A stretch of DNA of 64,000 bases from Bacillus cereus group sp. RP43 (GCF_040459645.1 NZ_JARVHQ010000001.1:2232001-2296000); one strand, 5' to 3'; shown: positions 24,781 to 33,792, numbered from the stretch's first letter. The notes: generated from the letters alone by a model not told the origin. Made by a program: numbers and translations.

Positions 24781-26247
24781 CTATTTCAGTTCACATTTAT
24801 CAAGTGGAATTACTTTCGTTTTCTTAGTGAATTTATATCCTAACCATAGTACTAAAAAGAGTGGTAAACCGATGTAAGAAACGAGTACACCGTTCCAGTC
24901 GATAGATGCTCCCGTAAATGCTCCGTAGTTTTGACCTAAAATAACGATAACACAAAGTGTAAATGCAAAGATTGGACCGAACGGGAACCATTTCGCTTGA
25001 TATGGTAAATCTTTCAAATCTTTCCCTTGTGCAATATAAGCTTTACGGAAACGGTAATGACTAATAGCAATCCCTACCCAAGCAATAAATCCTGACATCC
25101 CAGAAGCATTTAATAACCAAATGTATACAACACCGTCACCGAATAAAGAAGCGATGAAAGCGACGCTACCAACTACTGATGTTGCGATTAATGCGTTAAC
25201 AGGTACACCGCGGCTATCTAATTTGCCTAAGAACTTTGGTGCTTTTCCCTGGCGAGCTAAATCCCAAAGCATACGAGTTGATGCATACATTCCAGAGTTA
25301 CCAGCAGATAGAACTGCAGTTAAAATAACAGCGTTCATAACAGAAGCAGCGAAGGCAACGCCCGCTTTTTCAAATACAAGTGTAAATGGACTTACTGTAA
25401 CATCACTCGCTGCAAGGCTTTCAGTCGTATAAGGAATTAATAAACCGATAACGAGAATTGCTAAAATGTAGAATAATAAAATACGCCAAAAGATAGAACG
25501 AATTGCTTTTGGAATATTGCGTTCTGGATCAGCAGTTTCACCAGCAGCTACTCCTAATAATTCAGTTCCTTGGAATGAGAAACCAGCAGCCATAAATACA
25601 CCGATAATTGCCATGATTCCACCGTTAAATGGTGCATCTGCAACAGTGAAGTTTTTAAAGCCGACAGATTCGCCACCCATAATTCCAAAAATCATCATAA
25701 AACCGACAATTAAAAAGATAATAATAGTAACTACTTTAATAAGTGCGAACCAATATTCAGATTCACCAAAACCTTTAACAGATAAATAGTTTAAGAGAAA
25801 AATAATAGCTAAGCAAAGTCCACTCCAAATAAGAGAAGGGGTATCTGGGAACCAAAATTTCATAATTAATGTTACGGCTGCAAGTTCAGCTGCAATCGTA
25901 ATCGCCCAGTTATACCAATAGTTCCATCCAAGTGCAAAGCCAAGTGATGGATCAACAAATTTTGTTGCATAAGTGCTAAAAGATCCAGTAACAGGCATGT
26001 AAGCTGCGAGTTCAGCTAAGCTTGTCATTAAGAAATAAACCATAATTCCAATTGCGGCGTATGCGACTAGTGCACCGCCAGGACCAGCTGAATGGATCAC
26101 ACCACCGCTGGCAAGAAATAGTCCGGTACCGATTGTACCACCGAGAGAAATCATCGTAAGGTGACGAGATTTTAATCCGCGTTTTAATTCACCTTGTCCT
26201 TGTGTAGTTTGCGTTTTAGAGGTAGATTGATTTGTTGCGCTATTCAT
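24781..26247 (-). CDS. lysP: Lysine-specific amino acid permease
   Basis: A 488-residue amino acid-polyamine-organocation transporter with twelve hydrophobic helices. The opening of helix 1 (MISLGGTIGTGLFLASGGVI) and AAELAAVTLIMKFW near helix 3 match LysP-type permeases of the amino acid transporter family. The decisive point is the lysine riboswitch and terminator in its leader, which implies repression by lysine. I chose the ATG at 26247, eight bases after AAAAGGAG; an upstream GTG lies on the site. It imports lysine with protons. Confidence 0.92.
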   Translation of the reverse strand: MNSATNQSTSKTQTTQGQGELKRGLKSRHLTMISLGGTIGTGLFLASGGVIHSAGPGGALVAYAAIGIMVYFLMTSLAELAAYMPVTGSFSTYATKFVDPSLGFALGWNYWYNWAITIAAELAAVTLIMKFWFPDTPSLIWSGLCLAIIFLLNYLSVKGFGESEYWFALIKVVTIIIFLIVGFMMIFGIMGGESVGFKNFTVADAPFNGGIMAIIGVFMAAGFSFQGTELLGVAAGETADPERNIPKAIRSIFWRILLFYILAILVIGLLIPYTTESLAASDVTVSPFTLVFEKAGVAFAASVMNAVILTAVLSAGNSGMYASTRMLWDLARQGKAPKFLGKLDSRGVPVNALIATSVVGSVAFIASLFGDGVVYIWLLNASGMSGFIAWVGIAISHYRFRKAYIAQGKDLKDLPYQAKWFPFGPIFAFTLCVIVILGQNYGAFTGASIDWNGVLVSYIGLPLFLVLWLGYKFTKKTKVIPLDKCELK

Positions 26248-26298
26248 GTTCAACACTCCTTTTCTTGTAGGTTAGGAAGGAGCGGGGGAGAAAAATAC

Positions 26299-26325
26299 AA
26301 AAAACCGCCAAAGGAATTAGGCGGA
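26299..26325 (-). terminator. Riboswitch-controlled intrinsic terminator in the lysP leader
   Basis: On the minus strand CCGCC and GGCGG enclose a short loop with AA/TT extension and run into TTTTTT. It lies between the lysine aptamer and the lysP start, so it is the expression platform. Confidence 0.8.
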
Positions 26326-26362
26326 ACGTTTCACAAATAACCACCCCATCATACCCTTCCGT

Positions 26363-26552
26363 TAAGATAGCACCCCACGTTTACACGGTAATTTTGTAAA
26401 CGTGACAGTTCTGTTCCTTTCGGAGACAGACCCAGCTCATATTTCCAGAGAAGAAATACAAACTTCGGCAACTTTTCCTTTCAAACGGAGTCAGTGACAT
26501 TCTCTGTGTCTCGTCCGTTTTACTTTTAAAAGTCGCAACCTCTACCTCATCG
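26363..26552 (-). ncRNA. Lysine riboswitch (L-box) aptamer
   Basis: Minus-strand landmarks follow the L-box consensus in order: GGTAGAGGTTGCGA, AAAAGTA, a long stem, GAAAGGAAAAGTTGCCGAAG, GAGCTGGGTCTG, a hairpin built on ACGTTTAC / GTAAACGT, then GGGGTGCTATC closing P1 (GGTAG with CTATC). Lysine binding should favour the downstream terminator and switch off lysP. The equivalent of the B. subtilis lysC leader is easily recognised. Confidence 0.92.
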
Positions 26553-26937
26553 GATTGATGAGGATTTATATATTGCTAAGATATTTAATATATGGCAATT
26601 GTAATGACTTTCTGAATATATTGCAAGGAATTTTGTTAGGAAAAGTCAAAAAATATCGGTTATTGTATAGGAAACGCTTGCAAAACTCCACCCGAACCTA
26701 CTATTATGTAGCAATAAGCAAAGAAAAAATTGTTATACAAATGTTTCGCAAAAAATAATGAAAAACCCTTTAAAATTAAAAGAAAATTCAGAAAATATAA
26801 TTCGACATAACTATTGAAGGGAATCACCTCTTTTATTTTGTTTCAAAGAAAAAACATAAGTATAAATTAAAAGAGTGAATATTCTTTCTTTTTGTAGTAA
26901 AATCGAAGTACCGTTTAATTAAAAAGGGGACGTCGTT
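26553..26937. other. Intergenic stretch upstream of the lysine riboswitch
   Basis: It must hold the promoter of the lysP leader (minus strand) and of the downstream acetyltransferase (plus strand). A cre-like sequence (minus strand TGCAAGCGTTTCCT, 26668-26681) is the only other motif seen. No protein gene with a ribosome binding site is supportable. Confidence 0.45.
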
Positions 26938-27387
26938 ATGAAATTAGAAACGGAAAGATTACATATTATCCCATGTGCAGAAGAATGGGTTCAAATTGCG
27001 AAGAATCAAGGATACAATAGTGGCCCGCATATTGCAGGGCATGTAGAAAGTGTAAAACAAGACGCAGCTTTATTACCTTGGGGTGCGTGGTATGTCATTC
27101 GAAAAGAAGATGACATCGTACTAGGGGATATAGGATTTAAAGGGAAACCGAACGAGAAACGTACAGTAGAAATTGGTTACGGTTTTATTAAGAAATATTG
27201 GAATAAAGGGTATGCTACAGAATCTGTAGATGAATTAATAAAGTGGGCTTTCCAGACAGAAGAGGTAGATACAATTATTGCGGAGACACTCCTTGAAAAT
27301 GGTAGTTCGATTCGTGTATTAGAGAAATTACAAATGAAGAGAGTAGATACAACAGATACGATGATTAATTGGAAAATAGAAAAATAA
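26938..27387 (+). CDS. GNAT N-acetyltransferase
   Basis: A 149-residue GNAT-fold protein. The opening LETERLHIIPC, the strand VEIGYGFIKKYWNKGYATE (acetyl-CoA-binding motif A region), and the late NGSSIRVLEKLQMKRVD helix-strand match the RimJ/RimL-type subgroup. Acceptor unknown. Its AAAGGGG site is close to the ATG and a bidirectional terminator lies directly after it. Confidence 0.85.
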   Translation: MKLETERLHIIPCAEEWVQIAKNQGYNSGPHIAGHVESVKQDAALLPWGAWYVIRKEDDIVLGDIGFKGKPNEKRTVEIGYGFIKKYWNKGYATESVDELIKWAFQTEEVDTIIAETLLENGSSIRVLEKLQMKRVDTTDTMINWKIEK

Positions 27388-27422
27388 AAAATACCGCTCG
27401 ATATAGTTCGAGCGGTATTTTT
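27387..27422. terminator. Bidirectional Rho-independent terminator
   Basis: AAAATACCGCTCGA and TCGAGCGGTATTTTT arms between the convergent acetyltransferase and TauE-type genes. Confidence 0.85.
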
Positions 27423-27426
27423 ATCA

Positions 27427-28329
27427 TTATGGTAGCATTTGTTTTTGATCTTTCGGATAACCATCTGTCGATACGTTAGAACGATTGGAATGATTACGGA
27501 CAGCAATAAAAATGGATATAATAACGACAAGACCAACTGCAATGTAAGAAAGTGAAATAATAGTTGGATCTACTTTAAATGTAGTAAGCAGTGTACGAAT
27601 ATTCGTAAAGATTATAAGGCCACCAACTAGTACGCCAAGCAAATGTGCTGGAACGATGCGAACTAACCATGCGGCGATTGGTGCAGCGACAATACCACCG
27701 AGCATGAGAGCAAATACCCAAACCCAGCTTACTTGTTCCCAGCCAAGTGAAATGAAAAAGCCAATCGTTGCAGCGAGTGAAACAGGAAATTCACTCGTAT
27801 CAACAGATCCAATAACTTTTCTAGCTTCATTTCCTCTTGCAAGAAGTACAGGTGTTGTAATCGGTCCCCAACCACCGCCGCCTGTTGAATCGACGAATCC
27901 AGCGAATAAGCCGAGTGGCACAAGTTGTTTGGCAGACATGCGCTTTTTGGAAGTAACAATTTGTTTTTGAATAATGAATCGTAATAAAATATAAACGCCT
28001 AAAGTGAATAAAAATATTGAAATGTACGGTTTAATCACATCGCCAGGTAAATTACTTAAAAAACATGCCCCAATAAATGCGCCAATTGCCCCTGGTAATG
28101 TAAGTCTGGAAACCGTATATTTATCAACGTTTCCAAATTTGATATGCGATGCACCAGAAGCTGCGGTTGTAACGACTTCAGCTAAGTGAACAGATGCGGA
28201 AGCTACAGCTGGTGCAATACCAAACATTAATAATAGTGAGGTAGATGTTACCCCATACGCCATTCCAAGTGCGCCATCGATCAATTGAGCGAAAAATCCA
28301 ATAATAGCAAAGACAATTAATTTCTGCAT
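27427..28329 (-). CDS. TauE/SafE-family sulfite/organosulfur exporter
   Basis: A 300-residue membrane protein with about eight helices in two homologous halves, matching the TauE/SafE family (FAQLIDGALGMAYGV at 13-27 and AGFVDSTGGGGWGPITTPVLL near 130-150). Relatives export sulfite, sulfoacetate or related anions; the substrate here is unknown. I chose the ATG at 28329, preceded by CAGGGGGAT; the open frame extends upstream without a start signal. A promoter and a leader hairpin of attenuator type precede it. Confidence 0.85.
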   Translation of the reverse strand: MQKLIVFAIIGFFAQLIDGALGMAYGVTSTSLLLMFGIAPAVASASVHLAEVVTTAASGASHIKFGNVDKYTVSRLTLPGAIGAFIGACFLSNLPGDVIKPYISIFLFTLGVYILLRFIIQKQIVTSKKRMSAKQLVPLGLFAGFVDSTGGGGWGPITTPVLLARGNEARKVIGSVDTSEFPVSLAATIGFFISLGWEQVSWVWVFALMLGGIVAAPIAAWLVRIVPAHLLGVLVGGLIIFTNIRTLLTTFKVDPTIISLSYIAVGLVVIISIFIAVRNHSNRSNVSTDGYPKDQKQMLP

Positions 28330-28354
28330 AAATAATCCCCCTGTAATAATAAAT

Positions 28355-28391
28355 GAAAAAGGCACTTTTCCCGTATGAGAAAAGTGCCTTT
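28355..28391 (-). promoter_or_regulatory. Leader terminator hairpin, candidate attenuator of the TauE-type gene
   Basis: On the minus strand AAAGGCACTTTTC (28391-28379) pairs with GAAAAGTGCCTTTTT (28370-28356). It lies between the promoter (28426-28455) and the start codon, where nothing else would need terminating because the neighbouring gene is divergent. An attenuation or riboswitch-like control is implied; the ligand is unknown. Confidence 0.55.
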
Positions 28392-28425
28392 GGTTTTTCC
28401 AATCAGCAATAATTAAATTTGTTTC

Positions 28426-28455
28426 ATTATAATACACATTAATCGTATAAATCAA
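28426..28455 (-). promoter_or_regulatory. SigA-type promoter of the TauE-type gene
   Basis: Minus strand TTGATT (28455-28450), 18-bp spacer, TATAAT (28431-28426). Transcription would begin near 28419, giving a leader of about 90 bases that contains the attenuator-like hairpin. Confidence 0.65.
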
Positions 28456-28536
28456 CTGGGTTTTAAAGTTTTTTGAATTGAATGAAAGAAAAATAAAATA
28501 TACAATAAAAGGATGGAGAGAAAGGGGAGAAAGACT

Positions 28537-29337
28537 ATGTTAATGTTTGATCATCTCGTTCACGCAGTGAATTGTACACCGGAGGAAGCGGCAAAACAAA
28601 TACAGGCACTAGGTTTTCATACTGCGTTAGGCGGAGAGCATACGAACTGGGGAACTTGGAATAGTTTATGTTATTTTGATTTATCATACATAGAATTTTT
28701 AGCTGTGCAGCATGAAGAAAAAGCGAAAGAAGCAGAAAATCCATTAGTGCAGGAAACGGTTGTTAAATTGCAAACTGGAGAAGGAATGCTACAAATCGCA
28801 ATTCGAACAGATGCAATTGAAGAACTAGCAGTTAAGTTAAGCAAACATGGGTTACATACGATAGGGCCATTTAAAGGGAAACGTATGAGAAAAGATGGCC
28901 GGCTTTTAGAATGGAAAATGTTATTTGTAAAGCAAGAAGAAAGCGGGCCGAAATTACCTTTCTTTATACAGTGGAATGAAACCGATGAAGAAAGAAGAAA
29001 CGACTTACGTAACATAGGGACGATCAAGGAACATAAAAACAAAGTGCAACAAATTGAAGTGATCCATTATGCAGTGAAAAATGTTCGAGAAACAGCGCGA
29101 AAGTGGAAAGAAGTAATGGGGCTAACTGCAAGTTCAGTCACAAAAAATAAAAAATGGAATGCTGAGTGCCAAAGTGTAGCGTTTGGTGACATTCATGTAC
29201 AGTTTTGTGAACCGATTGGGGAAGGGCTAGTGAAAGAACACTTGAATAAGAATGGTGAATATCCTTTTGCAGTGGAATTTAAAGGGGAAAATAGACGAGA
29301 GTATGAAGTGTTAGGTAGTTTGTACATATATGAATAG
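28537..29337 (+). CDS. Glyoxalase-like domain (VOC superfamily) protein
   Basis: A 266-residue protein with a glyoxalase_3-like arrangement: MFDHLVHAVNCTPEEAAKQI opening, FHTALGGEHTNWGTWNSLCYF, then a second half with VIHYAVKNVRETARKWKEVM. The conserved His residues could bind a metal. No specific substrate can be given. ATG 28537 is seven bases after AAAGGGGAG. The following kinase gene overlaps its 3' end by eight bases, indicating coupled translation. Confidence 0.75.
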   Translation: MLMFDHLVHAVNCTPEEAAKQIQALGFHTALGGEHTNWGTWNSLCYFDLSYIEFLAVQHEEKAKEAENPLVQETVVKLQTGEGMLQIAIRTDAIEELAVKLSKHGLHTIGPFKGKRMRKDGRLLEWKMLFVKQEESGPKLPFFIQWNETDEERRNDLRNIGTIKEHKNKVQQIEVIHYAVKNVRETARKWKEVMGLTASSVTKNKKWNAECQSVAFGDIHVQFCEPIGEGLVKEHLNKNGEYPFAVEFKGENRREYEVLGSLYIYE

Positions 29338-30286
29338 AGGAGATGTTTTGGAAGGAATAGTAAGAGAGATAGAAAGAGGACTAGAGTGGCCCTGTATTAT
29401 AAAATGTACAGCCATTACAAAAGGTTTTTCGCATGAGGAGAAATATAAAATTGAACTAGAGAATCGAGAAACGTATTTTGTAAAAGTGTGTGATTCTGCT
29501 AATTTTGAACGAAAACAAGAAGAATATACGTATATGAAACAATTAGAGTTATTACATATTCCAACGCCCAAGTTAATTCATTTCATAAAACTTGAAGAAT
29601 TAAATAAATGTGTTCAAGTATTTGAATGGATTGACGGAATAAATGGTGAAGAGAGCTTACGGAAGTTATCGGTGGAAGAACAGTATGATGCAGGAAGAAA
29701 AGCAGGAGAAGTATTAAAGAGAATTCACTCAATTGAAAGAGAAAGTGCAAGTAATAAATGGGAAACATTTAGATGGAATAAATACGAAAGATACATAGAG
29801 GCACTAGCAGATTACGAGGTGAATTTTCTGGATTTGAAACCAGTATTAACCTTTGTAGAAAACCATAAAGACTTATTAAAAAATCGTCCAATCACATTTT
29901 TACACGATGACTTCCATCCAGCAAATAGTATGATTCATAACAAGGAGTTTATCGTTATCGATTTTGGGGGATATGATTTTGGTGATCCCATACATGATTT
30001 TTATAACGTAGCGATTTTTACTACAAGAATAAGCAAACCATTTGCGGTTGGACAAGTTCATGGTTATTGCGGAGGCGATCCGTCGCTCCATTTTTGGCAA
30101 CTGTATTCATTATATGCAGCAATGACGTTCCCAGCGGACATCGTTTGGACAAACCGAAGCACGCCACATTTAGTAGATGATATGAAGGAAAGACTTAATG
30201 GAATTTTAGAAGAACATACTCATTTTTCGTCCTATGTTCCAAGATGGTATCAATCCTATCATATGGATATAATGAAAAATAAATAA
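29330..30286 (+). CDS. APH-family phosphotransferase-like protein
   Basis: A 318-residue APH-superfamily protein. The catalytic region reads FLHDDFHPANSM (about 190-201), with the Brenner HGD turned into HDD, and IDFGGYDFGDP (about 212-222) for metal binding. The Asp is kept, so activity is possible. Its N-lobe (KGFSHEEKYKIEL, YFVKVCD) carries the ATP-anchoring Lys. The ATG at 29330 overlaps the glyoxalase gene; a TTG at 29348 sits five bases after AGAGGAG and is an equally good alternative start. Substrate unknown. Confidence 0.75.
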   Translation: MNRGDVLEGIVREIERGLEWPCIIKCTAITKGFSHEEKYKIELENRETYFVKVCDSANFERKQEEYTYMKQLELLHIPTPKLIHFIKLEELNKCVQVFEWIDGINGEESLRKLSVEEQYDAGRKAGEVLKRIHSIERESASNKWETFRWNKYERYIEALADYEVNFLDLKPVLTFVENHKDLLKNRPITFLHDDFHPANSMIHNKEFIVIDFGGYDFGDPIHDFYNVAIFTTRISKPFAVGQVHGYCGGDPSLHFWQLYSLYAAMTFPADIVWTNRSTPHLVDDMKERLNGILEEHTHFSSYVPRWYQSYHMDIMKNK

Positions 30287-30299
30287 TGGAGGGATTCAT

Positions 30300-31043
30300 T
30301 TGGATAAAATAGCAGTAATTTCAGATATTCATGGTAATATTCCGGCACTAGAATCTGTGCTGAAAGATATTAAATTAAGAGGAATCGAGCGCATTATTTG
30401 TCTTGGAGATTTAGTAGGGAAAGGTCCTCATTCTAGCGAAGTAATTGAAATCGTTCGTAAAGAATGTGAAGGAGTTGTAATGGGGAATTGGGATGATTTC
30501 ATTACAAAGCCGACTGAATTTGAAGCGTTAAAATGGCATCAAAAACAATTATCAGAAGAACAAAATGATTATTTAAGAAGTTTACCATTTTCAATGGAAT
30601 TTTTTATGAGCGGCAAACTGATTCGTATGTTCCACGCTTCACCAAGAAGTTTATATGAAAGAATACAACCGCATGCCTCAAGAGAAGAGCGTATTAGTAT
30701 GTTCGAAAATAGTGAGCTCACAGAGAATATAGAAGGGGAAAGAAAACCAGATGTCGTTTGTTATGGTGACGTTCACCAAGCGTTCGTTCAAAATTTTAGA
30801 GGGAAAACGTTATGTAATGCTGGTAGTGTAGGAAACCCACTTGAAATTACACAAGCCTCCTATTTAATCTTTGAAGGAACTTACAATGAAAAAGAAGCAG
30901 CGAGCTTTTCCATTCAACTCGTACGAGTACCATATGATATTGAATTAGCCATCCGATTAGCTGAAGAGTTGGATATGCCAGAAATTGAGGAATACAAACA
31001 AGAATTACGGACTGCATTGTATCGAGGGTTTAAGGGGAAGTAA
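30300..31043 (+). CDS. Metallophosphoesterase (calcineurin-like)
   Basis: A 247-residue YfcE/Lpp1-like phosphoesterase. The metal-binding motifs follow in order: ISDIHGN (about 6-12), LGDLVGKGP (about 38), GNWDD (about 64), and the late YGDVHQAF where related enzymes have GHTH. Two metals should hydrolyse a phosphoester, but the substrate is not evident. The start is TTG after a GAGGG. It lies 13 bases after the kinase gene, so the three genes from 28537 may form one operon. Confidence 0.8.
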   Translation: MDKIAVISDIHGNIPALESVLKDIKLRGIERIICLGDLVGKGPHSSEVIEIVRKECEGVVMGNWDDFITKPTEFEALKWHQKQLSEEQNDYLRSLPFSMEFFMSGKLIRMFHASPRSLYERIQPHASREERISMFENSELTENIEGERKPDVVCYGDVHQAFVQNFRGKTLCNAGSVGNPLEITQASYLIFEGTYNEKEAASFSIQLVRVPYDIELAIRLAEELDMPEIEEYKQELRTALYRGFKGK

Positions 31044-31164
31044 GGAAAATATAAAACAAAAAAATATATCAACGATTCGACAAAGGATATGGACTTACCA
31101 ACAAATAGTGGTAAAATCATTTATTATAATTATATTATGTAAACTTGTTGTGGGAGGTAATATC

Positions 31165-31833
31165 ATGCACCGAAAACAATGTATGAAAGAAATTGCTAAT
31201 CATATTTTAAGGTTAAACTTAACCCATTCAATACGAGTTGGAGTAAGCGGTATTACAGCTTCAGGAAAGACAACATTTGCAAATGAGCTGGCAGAGGAAA
31301 TGAAAAAACGAGGAGTACAAGCAACACGCGCAAGCATTGACGATTTTCATAACCCGAGAGTGATTCGTTATGCACAAGGAAAAGAGTCTGCAAGAGGATA
31401 TTATGAAGATGCACATGATTATTCAGCTTTTAAAGAAAGATTATTGAAGCCTTTAGGACCTAATGGGAATTCACATTATGAAACGATATCTCATAACTTA
31501 ATAACGGACATCCTTGTACATAATGAGCCGCTAGTGGCCTCTCAAAATATGGTATTAATAGTAGATGGAACATTTCTATTGAAAAAAGACATTGCACATC
31601 TATTTGATTATAAAATTTTTGTAGATACAGATTTTGAGATTGCGAGAAAACGTGGTGCAAAGCGAGAGACTGAAGCTTTTGGAAGTTATGAAGAAGCAGA
31701 GAAGATGTTTTTGAACAGGTATCATGCAGCTTGCCGGATATATATAGACGAGCATAATCCGAAAGAGTGTGCGGATGTTGTATTTTCTAATAGTGATTTT
31801 GAGAATCCAGAAGTTGTATTTAAAGGAATATAA
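31165..31833 (+). CDS. Uridine-kinase-family P-loop kinase
   Basis: A 222-residue kinase with Walker A as VSGITASGKTT (about 27-37), an acidic ASIDDFHNP segment (about 60-68) that binds nucleoside or magnesium, and a lid region ARKRGAKRETEAFGS. The fold is that of uridine kinase/phosphoribulokinase. The true acceptor is unproven, as uridine kinase itself is usually encoded elsewhere. ATG 31165 has a strong GGGAGG upstream; longer frames lack one. Confidence 0.8.
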   Translation: MHRKQCMKEIANHILRLNLTHSIRVGVSGITASGKTTFANELAEEMKKRGVQATRASIDDFHNPRVIRYAQGKESARGYYEDAHDYSAFKERLLKPLGPNGNSHYETISHNLITDILVHNEPLVASQNMVLIVDGTFLLKKDIAHLFDYKIFVDTDFEIARKRGAKRETEAFGSYEEAEKMFLNRYHAACRIYIDEHNPKECADVVFSNSDFENPEVVFKGI

Positions 31834-31880
31834 AATCGTTTATATAGCAGAATAAAAAGGTAGAAAGGGGGTAGCTATCT

Positions 31881-31946
31881 ATGCTTGAAACTCTACCAAA
31901 TATAGATGTAATAAAAATCATTGCAGTTTTGAATGAGTTAAAATAA
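31881..31946 (+). CDS. Possible small protein (21 aa)
   Basis: ATG at 31881 with AAAGGGGG eight bases upstream opens a 21-codon frame (opening LETLPNIDVIKIIAVL, ending ELK, then TAA). It lies just after the kinase gene. The ribosome binding site is better than chance, but the peptide is so short that only the spacing supports it. Confidence 0.3.
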   Translation: MLETLPNIDVIKIIAVLNELK

Positions 31947-32028
31947 TGAACTGAAATAATTTGTCTCTATAAACATGGAATTTCAACATAAAAAATAGTG
32001 TTATAATTTGTGAAAGGAGATGTTTTGG

Positions 32029-32571
32029 ATGGATAAAAAAAATAATCCAAATGATTGGCCTTTATGGGCGAATGAGTCAGTAGAGATAGTTAATGCAAAT
32101 CCTGATTGGCAAGATAAAGGAAGATGTGAAGAACAGCAACTTTATGAACTGCTTACTCCTCTCGGTATAAGTAAGGTAATACATATAGGAAGTACATCCA
32201 TACCTGGTTTACCTGCAAAACCTATCATTGACCTAATGGCTGAAACAGAATCATTTGATAGAGTAGTAGATATTTCAGCTAAATTGGCTATATATGACTG
32301 GCATTATGTAAGCCCAGAAGTAGATGAAAGACCTTGGAGAAGGTTCTTTGTGAAAGTAAAGAATAATAGGCGTGTAGCTCATCTGCATTTGATGGTTAAA
32401 GGAACTGAGCGATGGGAGCAACAACTTTTATTTCGTAACCGCTTACGAGAAAATACACAATTAGTTTATGATTATTCAAATCTAAAGCAAGAGTTAGCAA
32501 AAAAGTTTAACCAAGATAGAGAAGCATATACAAAAGCTAAAACAGAATTTATTAAACAAGTTCTAAAATGA
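32029..32571 (+). CDS. GrpB family protein (UPF0157, nucleotidyltransferase fold)
   Basis: A 180-residue GrpB protein. The family core HIGSTSIPGLPAKPIIDLMAE lies near 55-75, with RVAHLHLMVKG and the LLFRNRLREN segment following. The fold belongs to the nucleotidyltransferase superfamily, and a role in CoA or nucleotide metabolism was suggested but is unproven. I chose ATG 32029, nine bases after AAAGGAG; ATG 32020 lies on the site. A TATAAT at 32002-32007 is a likely -10. Confidence 0.8.
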   Translation: MDKKNNPNDWPLWANESVEIVNANPDWQDKGRCEEQQLYELLTPLGISKVIHIGSTSIPGLPAKPIIDLMAETESFDRVVDISAKLAIYDWHYVSPEVDERPWRRFFVKVKNNRRVAHLHLMVKGTERWEQQLLFRNRLRENTQLVYDYSNLKQELAKKFNQDREAYTKAKTEFIKQVLK

Positions 32572-32865
32572 TTTGAATTTTGATTGTAACTACGTTTGAA
32601 TACAAATGAAAAAACATAATTTATTTTATAACCTAAACTTACATGAAATGCATGTAAACAAAGTGAGAAGCTTTGGTGTTCCAATGTATTTCCTTTTATT
32701 TCTCGGGAGAAATTTTATATAATTGAATCAATTTCATAGAAGGATAGATACTTAGTGAAAACGATTTTAGAAATCTACTTAATTTTATGAAATGAATTGA
32801 ATTGCAGGGAGATAAGGTAAAAGGGGAAATATAAAAAAATCTTTAAAAAGGGGATAGGAAATATA

Positions 32866-33690
32866 ATGACAGAAGTACTAGAATTAAAAGAAGAATTACA
32901 ACAAATTAAAAATAATAATTATGCTGTGCCAGAAGACGTAGACGCATATCCATATGCACAGTGGATGCTAGATTATATCGGATCACCTGATGCTGAATTA
33001 CGTGATGATTTGATATATAGTACGCTTCACACATGGATTACAAATGATGTATTTAGACAAAAAGAATTACGAGGATTAATGTTACAAGCGATTAGTCCTG
33101 ATTATTTATTTTATAAAATTGGTGAAAAGGGAACAGATTCTGTATTTAAACGTGCGTTCTCCGTATTAATTCCGCCGCTTATTTTATCTGTTCATGAAAG
33201 AGAACCGCTGTTATCTGAAGAACAGCTGTATAGTGTGGCAGAACAAGTTCTGGAATATGTCTATTTAGAAGAAGATGTAAGGGGTTACGTAGAAGGAAAA
33301 GGCTGGGCACATTCTACTGCACATGCGGCAGATGCACTAGATGCTTTAGCACGTACAATACAAAATCGCGAGTTTTCATATGCAATACTAGCTGCTGTTC
33401 GTCAAAAAGTTCGTATGAATGACTACGTATACATACACTTTGAGGATGAGAGATTAGTAACGCCAATTATGTCGTTACGTAATCAAAATCTTTTAACTGA
33501 AGAAGAGTGGAGCAACTGGCTACATAGTATAGCAATTGTTGAAGACATCCGACATCCTCAGCATGCTATTTTAGTACAAAATATTAGAGCTTTCTTAAGA
33601 AGTTTATATTTTACAGCTTTAGAGAATGAGGGTGCTACTGCCTTTACAGATGATATATTGGAGACTTTGAAGGATTTGCGTAGGTATTAA
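32866..33690 (+). CDS. DUF2785 domain protein
   Basis: A 274-residue predominantly helical protein. The DUF2785 signature GYVEGKGWAHSTAHAADALDAL is at about 145-165, and the body consists of amphipathic helices without a signal or membrane segment. Function unknown. GGGGATAGG precedes the ATG. The preceding 290 bases contain no gene that I can support. Confidence 0.75.
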   Translation: MTEVLELKEELQQIKNNNYAVPEDVDAYPYAQWMLDYIGSPDAELRDDLIYSTLHTWITNDVFRQKELRGLMLQAISPDYLFYKIGEKGTDSVFKRAFSVLIPPLILSVHEREPLLSEEQLYSVAEQVLEYVYLEEDVRGYVEGKGWAHSTAHAADALDALARTIQNREFSYAILAAVRQKVRMNDYVYIHFEDERLVTPIMSLRNQNLLTEEEWSNWLHSIAIVEDIRHPQHAILVQNIRAFLRSLYFTALENEGATAFTDDILETLKDLRRY

Positions 33691-33792
33691 AAAAGGCATT
33701 TGAATTGGAAATTTTAAAAGAAATTCATACTTAGAAACAAAGAGAAAATATTAATTTTGAAAAATTTATTAGAAATTTATTTTTACATTGTA

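Noticed and set aside
26555..26758. Plus-strand frame of 67 codons upstream of the lysine riboswitch
   Set aside because: No ribosome binding site, low-complexity basic product, and it lies where the lysP promoter must be.
28355..28391. Guanidine-II-like ACGG loop in the TauE leader
   Set aside because: The ACGG sits in an eight-base loop of a single terminator hairpin; the guanidine-II class needs two small hairpins with ACGR tetraloops.
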